A stretch of DNA of 64,000 nucleotides, from positions 1-64,000 of the forward strand of contig CAXTOX010000002.1 of NCBI GenBank assembly GCA_964245885.1, in the 5' to 3' direction. The DNA is from CAHJWO01 sp964245885. GTDB lineage: Bacteria; Verrucomicrobiota; Verrucomicrobiia; Chthoniobacterales; SZAS-18. The translations under genes were made by a program, and so were the position numbers. The notes beneath the pieces were generated by a model. The model did not search any database. It saw only the letters and a list, made by a program, of their open reading frames with translations, and was not told the origin of the DNA. This document shows positions 7,821 through 15,857 of the stretch, one piece after another (position 1 is the stretch's first letter; every line of letters begins with the position of its first letter).

Positions 7821-9173
7821 TCATGCACGGAATCCAAATGCCAGCAGGGTGAGATCGTCCTGCGGAGGAGAGTCGCCCCGGTGAGAGGCTTCCCCGTGCG
7901 AGAGTGTTGCCACGACATGTTGCGGACTGGCAAACCCTTTCTCGAGCAGGCGGCGTGCCCCGGCGGAGCCGAGCTGCGCCCCCTCGCCGGCCGAGTTCCG
8001 GCTTTCCGTGAGCCCATCGGTGTAGATCGTCAGCCATTCGCCCGGCGCGAGCGACACGGTGCTGGCCGCGTACCGGGCCGCCGGGAGAATCGCCATCGGC
8101 GGACCGCTGGCGATCTCCATTTCGTTCACCGCGCGGTCCTGCACGATCCACGGCGTGCAGTGTCCCGCGCTGGCCATCTCGACCTGCCGGAGCGAAGGGA
8201 CGATCCGACCGACGATCGCCGTCACGAAAAGCCCGCGCAGTGAGCGGCGGCAAAGGTTCTCGTTCCACCGCGCCAGCACGTCCGCCGGACCGATGCCAGG
8301 CGAGAGGATCAGGCGCAGGATGCTCAAAGATTGCGCCATCAGCAAAGCGGCCGGCACACCCTTCCCCGCCACGTCGCCGACGACGAAATACAGTTCATCC
8401 GGCCCGACTTCGTAAACATCGTAAAAATCCCCGCCGACGTCCATCGCCGGGCGGTACTGCGCCGCAAATGCCAGGTCGGACCGCACGGGGAGCTCGGCCG
8501 GCAGGAAATTTTTCTGGATCTCCGTGGCGATGTGCATCTCCTGCTCGAAGCGCGCGCGGCGGCGCTGCTCGTCGAGGAAGCGCAGCTTCTCGATGGCGGT
8601 CGCGGCGAGGTTGGCGAATGACTCCAGCGCATCCTGGTCCGCCGCGTCGAAGCTCGGGCGGTCCGGGCCGAGCGGATTGAGGACCTGGAGCGCCCCGATG
8701 GGCTTCCCGCGGCGGCACAGCGGTACGCACAGGATCGCGCGCGTGCGGTAGCCGGTCCGGCGGTCCACGCCGGGATAGAAGCGCGGGTCGGCATACGCGT
8801 CCGGGATCAGCGCGCTCTCGCCGTGCTCGAACACCCATCCCGCCACGGAGCCTTGGCGCGGCACGGCCTGGTGCGCGGAGACGATCTCACCGGTCGCCGA
8901 ACGGGCGATGACGAGGCGCAACTCGTCCGTTGGTTCGTCGAGCAGGAAAAGGGCGCTGCCTTCCGAGCGCATCACGCGCCACGCCACGTCCATGATCTCG
9001 GTGAGCAGTTCGTTGAAGTCCGTGATCGCGTTGATCAGCGTGCTGACTTCGACCAGTCCCTTGTAGAGGGCGAGAAGCTCCTCCGCGGGGCGGCAGTCCC
9101 GCGAACCCGGCACCGTCTCGCGTCGGACCGCGACGGTCGGCGGGACGGGCGGGAGAGCTTCGGATGTTGGCAT
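7821..9173 (-). CDS. GAF-domain SpoIIE-type PP2C phosphatase
   Basis: About 450 residues: a GAF domain (roughly 40-195), a short linker helix, and a SpoIIE/PP2C-type Ser/Thr phosphatase domain (roughly 220-448). Metal-binding signatures are MDVGGDFYDVY, VGDVAGKGVPAAL, and the C-terminal PPQDDLTLLAF. It probably dephosphorylates a STAS-type anti-antagonist in a partner-switching pathway, gated by a signal sensed by GAF. The downstream RsbW-like gene would be the opposing kinase. The start is uncertain: the ATG at 9173 is used, but an in-frame ATG at 9236 would add 21 residues; neither has a good ribosome binding site. Confidence 0.9.
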   Translation of the reverse strand: MPTSEALPPVPPTVAVRRETVPGSRDCRPAEELLALYKGLVEVSTLINAITDFNELLTEIMDVAWRVMRSEGSALFLLDEPTDELRLVIARSATGEIVSAHQAVPRQGSVAGWVFEHGESALIPDAYADPRFYPGVDRRTGYRTRAILCVPLCRRGKPIGALQVLNPLGPDRPSFDAADQDALESFANLAATAIEKLRFLDEQRRRARFEQEMHIATEIQKNFLPAELPVRSDLAFAAQYRPAMDVGGDFYDVYEVGPDELYFVVGDVAGKGVPAALLMAQSLSILRLILSPGIGPADVLARWNENLCRRSLRGLFVTAIVGRIVPSLRQVEMASAGHCTPWIVQDRAVNEMEIASGPPMAILPAARYAASTVSLAPGEWLTIYTDGLTESRNSAGEGAQLGSAGARRLLEKGFASPQHVVATLSHGEASHRGDSPPQDDLTLLAFGFRA

Positions 9174-9324
9174 GAACACGAGGGGCTGGATGTTTTCGTT
9201 AACCGATGAACGCGGCGCTGGCAAGCCAAACGCCATCCTACCGTGGCATCCGGGTGGACAGACCGCCGCGCGGCGCTAGAATTTTTGTGGCGAAAAACGA
9301 CGCCTGCTCGCACTCTTGCGCTTT

Positions 9325-10233
9325 ATGAAAAAATTCCTGCTGCCTGTGTTCATCGTCGGCCTGCTGGCCCTCCAAACCGGGCCTTGCCGTGCCGAGGAGG
9401 GCGGCCGCGCCACGGCCTACACCGCGCTGCGGTCCATGGGCAAGTCGCTCGGCTCCGACACGCTCAACCGGGTGGTCGAGGTCACCGGCCGCGGCGGCAC
9501 CCCGCAGCCGGCGGTTTGGCGCATCGTGATCACCGAAGACGGCCGGGGAACGCGGGAGATCAAGGTGGAGGGGGCGAAGATCGTCTCGCAAAACGCGTCC
9601 GGCCAGGTCTCGTCGCTCAAGCCGATCCAGTTGCAGGACCTGAACCTCGATTCCAGCGGGGCGTTCGACGCGGCAAATGCGCAGGCGCGCAAGTCGAAGG
9701 TGCCGTTCACGGCTTTGGACTACACGTTGCGCGTCAGCAGCACGAGCAGCAAGCCCGTGTGGGACCTCGAACTGCACAACGAGGCGGGGACGCGCGTCGG
9801 CGGAGTGCGGCTGGCCGCGCATGACGGCCAACTGATTTCCTCGAACGGCTTCGACCAGGCTCCGCCGCCCTCATCACCGCCACGCACCTTGGCGAGTGCG
9901 GAGATCGACCACGATTCGGTCCAGCCGACCCGGGTCGGACCTTCGCGGAACACGACCACCACGACCACCACGACTTACCACACCGTGCGTCCCGTGCCCC
10001 CGCCGCGGAACGACGAAGAAACCACTGCGCGCGACCGCGCGACGGCACCGGACGAAGGGGGCTTCTTCTCGCGCGCGGGTCGCACCCTCGACCACACGAC
10101 GGATGCGGTGGGCGACACGGTGGGTCGCACGGGCCGGGCGGTAGACCGCACGATGCGCCACACGGGTGAGAAGCTGCAAAGGTTCTTCACGGGCCGCGGC
10201 GACTCGGACCAGGGGACGGCACGGCCGGATTGA
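9325..10233 (+). CDS. Exported protein of unknown function
   Basis: A 302-residue protein beginning with a clear Sec signal peptide (MKKFLLPVFIVGLLALQTG, cleavage after CRAE or nearby). The middle (residues 30-180) is a soluble domain I do not recognise. A low-complexity stretch near 210-225 contains eight consecutive Thr codons, then a Pro-rich linker. The C-terminal 60 residues show a repeated RTLDHTTDAVGDTVGRTGRAVDRT pattern in overlapping units, resembling amphipathic stress-protein repeats. It is divergent from the phosphatase gene; tRNA-Leu follows 170 bases downstream. Confidence 0.75.
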   Translation: MKKFLLPVFIVGLLALQTGPCRAEEGGRATAYTALRSMGKSLGSDTLNRVVEVTGRGGTPQPAVWRIVITEDGRGTREIKVEGAKIVSQNASGQVSSLKPIQLQDLNLDSSGAFDAANAQARKSKVPFTALDYTLRVSSTSSKPVWDLELHNEAGTRVGGVRLAAHDGQLISSNGFDQAPPPSSPPRTLASAEIDHDSVQPTRVGPSRNTTTTTTTTYHTVRPVPPPRNDEETTARDRATAPDEGGFFSRAGRTLDHTTDAVGDTVGRTGRAVDRTMRHTGEKLQRFFTGRGDSDQGTARPD

Positions 10234-10403
10234 GGGGTGACTTGGATGATCCGTCCGTGCTCTCGACGCAGAAGTCGAAACGATTTTTCCCCTTGCGGCT
10301 GGCACGCGCCGGAGTAAGTGTGGCATGACGTTCGTCGTTGCACTCGGCTGCAATCCGAACGCGACACGGTTCAGTCGCATAAGTTGGAACGTGGAACTTC
10401 ACT

Positions 10404-10487
10404 GCCGGCGTGGCGAAATTGGCAGACGCGCTAGACTCAAAATCTTGTTCCCGCAAGGGAGTGTCGGTTCGACCCCGACCGCCGGTA
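10404..10487 (+). tRNA. tRNA-Leu(CAA)
   Basis: An 84-base type II tRNA. Acceptor GCCGGCG (10404-10410) pairs with CGCCGGT (10480-10486), and the discriminator base A is at 10487. The anticodon loop CTCAAAA gives anticodon CAA. The long variable arm TTCCC-GCAA-GGGAG and the T-arm GTCGG-TTCGACC-CCGAC are intact. The 3' CCA is not encoded. Confidence 0.96.
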
Positions 10488-10501
10488 CGACCTGTCTGTA
10501 A

Positions 10502-10700
10502 TCACTTTTTGGTGAGAACCGGCGCGGTCGCGCACGGAGTCCAGCGCGATATCGTCTTGGCGAGTTCGTCCTGACGCGCAGGTTTCCCGAGAAAGTCATC
10601 CATCCCGGACGACAAGCACTTCTCACGATCATCGCAGGGGGCGCTGGCCGTCAGGGCTATCAGGGTTTGCCGTCGCTTGCCAAGTTGAGACTCGTGCTGT
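10502..10700 (-). pseudogene. C-terminal relic of a response-regulator receiver domain
   Basis: On the minus strand, a frame ending at a TGA at 10502-10504 reads IRQHES, QTLIALTASAP, CDDREKCLSSGMDDFLGKP and then ELAKTISRW. This is the last third of a CheY-like receiver with the Thr switch residue and the conserved Lys of the GKP motif. The N-terminal part with the phosphoacceptor Asp is absent: the frame is closed by a stop at 10751-10753 and has no sensible start. It is most similar to receivers fused to hybrid kinases, such as the one at 13194-15782. It is likely a decayed remnant next to the tRNA. Confidence 0.6.
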
Positions 10701-10760
10701 CGGATCGTCAGTGCCGTCTGGCAGCGCCCGCTGCCGCCCGCTGAAAGCGATCATTGTCGC

Positions 10761-11060
10761 CTACCGACCCTGAGAGTGGATTGGCGCAAAAAGCATCGCG
10801 AATAGGCCGAGGGCCAGCGTGCCGACGTTGATAAGGGCAGCGACGTAGCTCGTGGTGAGGCGGCTGGTATAATAATCCAACCTGCTTTCCGCCAGCGACT
10901 TGTCACAAAAATCGCGCATTCCAGAATCTGGGCCAAGAACCTGCTCATTCTTACTTGCAGCAAGTTGGGAGCCTGACTGCCCCGCTGTTGGCTGCCTTTG
11001 TGCTGAAACAATCTGCCAAGCCGCGACCAACCGCCCGGCCGCGCTGACCACTTGATCCAC
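10761..11060 (-). CDS. Small membrane protein of unknown function
   Basis: A 99-residue frame with a GTG start at 11060. The N-terminal two thirds are soluble; residues about 70-92 (YVAALINVGTLALGLFAMLF) form one strong membrane span close to the C-terminus, so the protein could be tail-anchored. I know no family for it. It is supported by the charged-then-hydrophobic layout; an overlapping frame in 10751-11107 is less protein-like. It diverges from the phosphorelay gene at 11125 and lies upstream of the receiver relic. Confidence 0.45.
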   Translation of the reverse strand: MDQVVSAAGRLVAAWQIVSAQRQPTAGQSGSQLAASKNEQVLGPDSGMRDFCDKSLAESRLDYYTSRLTTSYVAALINVGTLALGLFAMLFAPIHSQGR

Positions 11061-11124
11061 CTAAATCCGCTCAAACGGAGTTCAACCGAGTTTCTAAAAT
11101 CTACCATCCCAGCGCGTTTCTTTT

Positions 11125-13197
11125 ATGAGCAATTCTGAAAACGGACCCAAGGGCGGTTTCTTCCGCCGGATATTCCAACGTGATGAGCGCGCCGCGAGTC
11201 TGTCTTCGCGCAACGAGTCGGGCGAGATCGTGATGAGCCAGTTGCCGGAAGATTCCGCGCCGGGCAAGCGCCTGCCAAAGTCGAAAAGCGTCCTCGTCAT
11301 AGCAACCCAAGACACCTCGGCCAAGCGGTGGAGGAAGGAGCTGGAGACCGCGGGCTACGGGGTCGAAAGCGTCGAGAACGGTCCGCGAGGGTTGGACATT
11401 CTCTACGGTTTTTCCTTCGATGCGCTCCTGATCGACGACGGACCGGAGATCAACGGCATCGACCTGGTCCAGCAAATCCGCAGCCAGGAAGAACTGCGCG
11501 GTTTGTTCATCGGCGTCTTCGTGCGCGACAAGGCGGGCCGCGTGAACCAGGAAATGGCCGCGCTCGACGCGGGCGCGAACCGTGTTTTCCAGCGGGCCGA
11601 AGTCAAGCCCGAGGAGATCCTCACGGCGCTGAAGACCGCCCTGTTTCCGCGAGTGCTCTCCGCGCAGCCCCGGGCCAAACAGGCCGCGCCTACCGCCGCA
11701 CCCGTCGAACGCAACGCACCGGCCGCGGCCGCGACGCCGGCTGACCCGAACGCCGCTCCCGCCGAGACACCCGCTCCGGCGGCTCCCGTTGCCGCGAGCA
11801 TGGTGGCCCCGGCGCGCACGATCTCGCTGGGGACCGGGGTGCCCTCCGCGCCGAGCGTCACCCCGGTGAACAAAAAAATCCTCATCATCGACGCCGATGA
11901 GTCGGTGGGGGGCATCTACCGCGCGCAGATCGAGGCCGCCGGCTACGAGGTCGAGGTGGCGCTCGACGGCGAGACCGGGTTCCATGACATCTACACGCTG
12001 AACCCGGACGCGCTGCTGCTCGACCTCCTGCTGCCGGGAGGGCTTTCCGGCTCGGAGATTCTCAAGAAGACGCGGGCACAGAAGAAGTTCGAGAAACTGC
12101 CGGTCCTCGTCTTCACGAACATCTACACCCGCGACGTGGAGGAGGAGGCCAAGGCGGCCGGGGTGTTGCGTTTGTTCAACAAAGCGGCGGCGACGCCCCG
12201 CGACGTGGTCGTGGCGCTCAACGAAATCTTCCTGCCCAGCGGTGCCGTCCTCGGAAACGCGCCGCAGAAGTCCATCAAGTTCGAACTGCCGCCCCTGACC
12301 GTTCCGGCCGGTTCGTCCGCTCCGGCGGGCAACGCCCGCGCGGCGGCCCCGGCGCAGCCCGCGCCGGAAGATGGCGACTTCCAGGCCGAAATCCGCGAGT
12401 CCTTGCTGCAAGGCGCGCCGGAGTTCGTCAAAACGCTACGCGGTTTGCTCCAGGTGCTGCTCCGCAGTCAGGGAGATGCCCAGGCGCAATCCGTCCAACT
12501 GCTCGAGCTTTACACCCGGGTGCATTCGCTGACGGGCAACGCCGCCATCGCCGGATTCAAGAAGGTCGCGCGTCTGTCCGGGGCATTGGAGGCCATGCTG
12601 CGGGAGTTCCAGACGAAGCCTGAGGGACTCAATCCCTCGACCAAGCGCACGCTGACGCAAGCGGTGGACTTCCTGGCCATGCTGTTCACCAACGCCGGCA
12701 TCCACGAGACCGGCCAGCCGCTCCAGGAGCAGATCCTCGTCGTTGACGACGAGATCATCAGCCGAAGGGTAATCGGGCATTCGTTAGAGAAGGCGGGGTT
12801 GAAATCAACGGCCGTCAGCCATCCCGACGAGGCGCTCAAACTCCTCCAGCAGCAGAGCTACGACCTGGTGTTCCTCGACGTGGAGATGCCCGGCATGAAC
12901 GGCTTCGACCTGTGCAAAAAACTGCGCGCCATGCCGCTGCACGCCAAGACGCCGGTGATCTTCGTCACGGCGCTCAGCGGGTTCGAGAGCCGCGCGAAGT
13001 CCAGCCTCAGCGGCGGGGACGACTTCATCGGCAAGCCGTTTTCCTACATCGAACTGGCGGTCAAGGGCCTGATCTACGTCCTGCGCGGCACGCTCGGGGA
13101 CACCGGGCTTGCCAGCCAGAGCGCGCCGCCGGCACGTGTCGGCGTGCCCGTCGCCGTGGCGGACGAAAGCCAACTCGCAGGCGCCGTCCGTTCATGA
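11125..13197 (+). CDS. Multi-receiver phosphorelay protein (REC-REC-Hpt-REC)
   Basis: A 690-residue cytoplasmic signalling protein with no kinase domain. A receiver-like domain lies at about 54-170 (LLIDDGPEINGIDL), a second at 251-370 (ILIIDADES, LLLDLLLPGG), a histidine phosphotransfer-like helix bundle at 420-525 with His467 in VHSLTGNAA, and a canonical C-terminal receiver at 537-660 (ILVVDDE, VFLDVEMPGMNG, IGKPFS). Ala/Pro-rich linkers separate the domains. The stop overlaps the next ATG (ATGA at 13194-13197), so it is translationally coupled to the hybrid kinase and probably works in the same relay. No output domain is present. Confidence 0.88.
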   Translation: MSNSENGPKGGFFRRIFQRDERAASLSSRNESGEIVMSQLPEDSAPGKRLPKSKSVLVIATQDTSAKRWRKELETAGYGVESVENGPRGLDILYGFSFDALLIDDGPEINGIDLVQQIRSQEELRGLFIGVFVRDKAGRVNQEMAALDAGANRVFQRAEVKPEEILTALKTALFPRVLSAQPRAKQAAPTAAPVERNAPAAAATPADPNAAPAETPAPAAPVAASMVAPARTISLGTGVPSAPSVTPVNKKILIIDADESVGGIYRAQIEAAGYEVEVALDGETGFHDIYTLNPDALLLDLLLPGGLSGSEILKKTRAQKKFEKLPVLVFTNIYTRDVEEEAKAAGVLRLFNKAAATPRDVVVALNEIFLPSGAVLGNAPQKSIKFELPPLTVPAGSSAPAGNARAAAPAQPAPEDGDFQAEIRESLLQGAPEFVKTLRGLLQVLLRSQGDAQAQSVQLLELYTRVHSLTGNAAIAGFKKVARLSGALEAMLREFQTKPEGLNPSTKRTLTQAVDFLAMLFTNAGIHETGQPLQEQILVVDDEIISRRVIGHSLEKAGLKSTAVSHPDEALKLLQQQSYDLVFLDVEMPGMNGFDLCKKLRAMPLHAKTPVIFVTALSGFESRAKSSLSGGDDFIGKPFSYIELAVKGLIYVLRGTLGDTGLASQSAPPARVGVPVAVADESQLAGAVRS

Positions 13198-15782
13198 TCG
13201 AACCCCCGCCACCCTACGACGAGGAAAAGCGGCTGGCTGCCACGCGCAGCCTGCACGTCCTCGACACGCCCCCGGAGGAGCGTTTTGACCGCATCACGCG
13301 CCTAGCGACCGAACTGTTCTCGGTGCCGATGTCCTTCGTGGCGCTGGTGGACGAAACGCGCGTCTGGTTCAAGTCGCAACGGGGGCTGGACTGCACGGAG
13401 CTTCCACGCGATGTCGGCCCGTGCGCGCACACGATCCTCCATCCCGAGCGCACGCTCGTCGTCGCGGACGCGACGTTGGACGCGCGCTTCCACGACAATC
13501 CGCTGGTGACCGGTGAGCTGCACGTTCGTTTCTACGCGGGCCAGCCGCTGCTGTCGCCGGAGGGACACGCGATCGGTGCCTTCGGCGTCCTGGACCGGGT
13601 GCCGCACAGCTTCAGCGACGAACAACGCGATGCCCTGCGCGACCTCGCGAAGATGGCCGAGGTCGAACTGACGACGGCGGAACTCAACCACGCCCTCCAC
13701 CGCCTGCGCGCCGCGGAGGAAAACTACCGCGGCATCTTCGAGAACGTCGCGGAGGGGATTTTCCAGGTGAACTGCGAGGGCCAGTACCTGAACGCGAACC
13801 CCTCCGCCGCCCGGTTTTACGGCTACGACTCGGTCGAGGATTTCCTTGCGACGGCCACGGACTTCGGCCGGCCGCTCCAGGTGCTGCCCGAACGTCGGGA
13901 TGAGTTGTTGCGGCTGCTGCGGACCGAGGGCCGCGTCACCGATTTTGAGAGCGAGATCTACCGTCGCAACGGCACGACCGTGTGGGTTTCCGAGAGCATC
14001 CATGCGGTGAAAGGCCAAACCGGGTGCTGCCAATACTACGAGGGCACCGTGCACGACATCTCCTCGCAACGCTACGCCGCCGCCGCGCAGGCGCAGGCGC
14101 GCGACGAGGCTCTGCGGACCGCGCAGGTCAAGAGCGATTTCCTCTCGATGATGAGCCACGAGATCCGCACGCCGATGCACGGGATCATCGGTATGACCGG
14201 GCTCCTCCTGAACACCGGACTCAAGCCCGAGCAAGAGGAACTGGTTCGCCTGATCGCGTCCTGCGGCGACAACCTCCTGAGCCTGATCAACAACGCGCTG
14301 GATTTCTCGAAGATCGAGGCCGGCTGCCTCGAACTCGATAATCAGCCCTTTGCCTTGCGGCCGTGTTTGAAGGAGGTCGTCGATCTACTCTCCGTGCAGG
14401 CGGTCGGCAAGGAGCTAACGCTGGCCTGCGAGGTCGATCCGCGCATCCCCGAGGTGCTGGTCAGCGACGTGACGCGGGTGCGCCAAATTCTTTTCAACCT
14501 GATCTCGAACGCGATGAAGTTCACCCCGGCGGGCGGTCGCGTGGACGTGGTCGTCACCGGCCATCACCTGAGCGAACAGGTCGAGAACCACGGGCACGTC
14601 GGCGCGATTGATCCGTGGATGTTCCATTTCACCGTGCGCGACACCGGAGAGGGGATTCCCGAGGAAAAGCTGCACCGGCTCTTCCGGGCGTTCAGCCAGG
14701 TGGACGCATCCACGAGCCGCAAGCACGGCGGCACGGGGCTCGGATTGGCAATCTGCCATCGGCTTTGTGAAATGCTCGGCGGAGCGATCTGGCTGGAAAG
14801 CGAGCCGGGGATGGGCTCGAACTTCGAGTTCACCATCAAGGCCGCAGCCGTGCCGAACTCTCACGACCTCAAAAGCGCCGACGAGCCGCCGGCGGCGGAC
14901 GGACCGGTCCAGGGAACGAACGGCTCGCACGCGCGGGTTGCTATCAACGGCCACGCGCACGGGGCGGCACCGGTCCCGACATCGTCTGCGAACGTTGCCC
15001 TGCGCATCCTGATTGCCGAGGATAACATGGTCAACCAACGCGTGGCACTCGGCCTGCTCAAACAAATCGGGTACACGGCGACCTCCACCAACAACGGGCT
15101 GGAGGCCGTGCAAGCGCTGGAAGCCAAGGAATATGACGTGGTCCTCATGGATGTCCAAATGCCCGAGATGGACGGCCTGGAAGCCACCCGCGAGATCCGC
15201 CGCCGCTGGCCCGACGGTCCGCGCCGCCCCTACATCATTGCCATGACCGCCAACGCCATGACCGGTGACCGCGAGAAGTGCCTGGAAGCAGGCATGGACG
15301 AATACATCAGCAAACCCGTCAAAGCCAACCGCCTGAAAACCGCCCTCGAACAATGCTGCGAACTGCGCGCCGCCGTGGCCGCCGTCGTTTACCAACCCAT
15401 GAGCACGAACGGATCGTCCCACCAAAATGTCGAGCGCGCCGTGCTCAACCGCGACAGTCTCGAGGCCCTCAAGAGCCTGCAATCGGAGGGTGACGACGGT
15501 TTCCTCAAGGAGATGATCGAGTTGTTCATCGCCGACACGCCGGCGCGTTTCGCTGACATGGACGTTGCCCTGGAACAAGGTCAGCAGCAGGATTTTGTGC
15601 GAGCCGTGCACAGCATCAAGGGCGCGAGCGCAAATTTCGGCGCGGACGACTTGCACGACCTGTGCGCGGAAATTGAGCAGATGGGCCGTGTGGGCAAGAT
15701 GACGGAAACGGGTGCCAAGGTGGTCGGACTGCACGAGGAGTTCGAGCGGGTCCGGACGGCGCTCCTGGCGGAAGTTGCCTGA
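13194..15782 (+). CDS. Hybrid histidine kinase (GAF-PAS-HisKA-HATPase-REC-Hpt)
   Basis: An 862-residue sensor kinase. Domains in order: GAF (20-165), PAS (175-290), HisKA with the phospho-His in SHEIRTPMHG near 322, HATPase with N box LISNAMKF near 440, DTGEGIPEEK near 482 and GTGLGLAICHRL near 515, receiver (600-725, Asp in VVLMDVQMPEMDG, KPVK), and Hpt (about 760-860, His in AVHSIKGASANFG). No membrane span or signal peptide, so sensing is cytoplasmic through GAF/PAS. All four relay residues sit in one chain. The start overlaps the stop of the upstream multi-receiver protein. Confidence 0.93.
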   Translation: MIEPPPPYDEEKRLAATRSLHVLDTPPEERFDRITRLATELFSVPMSFVALVDETRVWFKSQRGLDCTELPRDVGPCAHTILHPERTLVVADATLDARFHDNPLVTGELHVRFYAGQPLLSPEGHAIGAFGVLDRVPHSFSDEQRDALRDLAKMAEVELTTAELNHALHRLRAAEENYRGIFENVAEGIFQVNCEGQYLNANPSAARFYGYDSVEDFLATATDFGRPLQVLPERRDELLRLLRTEGRVTDFESEIYRRNGTTVWVSESIHAVKGQTGCCQYYEGTVHDISSQRYAAAAQAQARDEALRTAQVKSDFLSMMSHEIRTPMHGIIGMTGLLLNTGLKPEQEELVRLIASCGDNLLSLINNALDFSKIEAGCLELDNQPFALRPCLKEVVDLLSVQAVGKELTLACEVDPRIPEVLVSDVTRVRQILFNLISNAMKFTPAGGRVDVVVTGHHLSEQVENHGHVGAIDPWMFHFTVRDTGEGIPEEKLHRLFRAFSQVDASTSRKHGGTGLGLAICHRLCEMLGGAIWLESEPGMGSNFEFTIKAAAVPNSHDLKSADEPPAADGPVQGTNGSHARVAINGHAHGAAPVPTSSANVALRILIAEDNMVNQRVALGLLKQIGYTATSTNNGLEAVQALEAKEYDVVLMDVQMPEMDGLEATREIRRRWPDGPRRPYIIAMTANAMTGDREKCLEAGMDEYISKPVKANRLKTALEQCCELRAAVAAVVYQPMSTNGSSHQNVERAVLNRDSLEALKSLQSEGDDGFLKEMIELFIADTPARFADMDVALEQGQQQDFVRAVHSIKGASANFGADDLHDLCAEIEQMGRVGKMTETGAKVVGLHEEFERVRTALLAEVA

Positions 15783-15857
15783 GCAGCCCGCGAAGCGACC
15801 GGTCGTCAATCGCCAGGTAGTCCTACATGTCGGTTTGGACGCCTGCGGCGGTGAGCC

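Noticed and set aside
10399..10632. Minus-strand frame overlapping tRNA-Leu(CAA)
   Set aside because: Its C-terminal part translates the reverse complement of the tRNA, a well-known annotation artefact.
14415..15809. 464-codon minus-strand frame in the hybrid kinase
   Set aside because: Shadow of the kinase, receiver and Hpt domains; composition is typical of an antisense frame in high-GC DNA.
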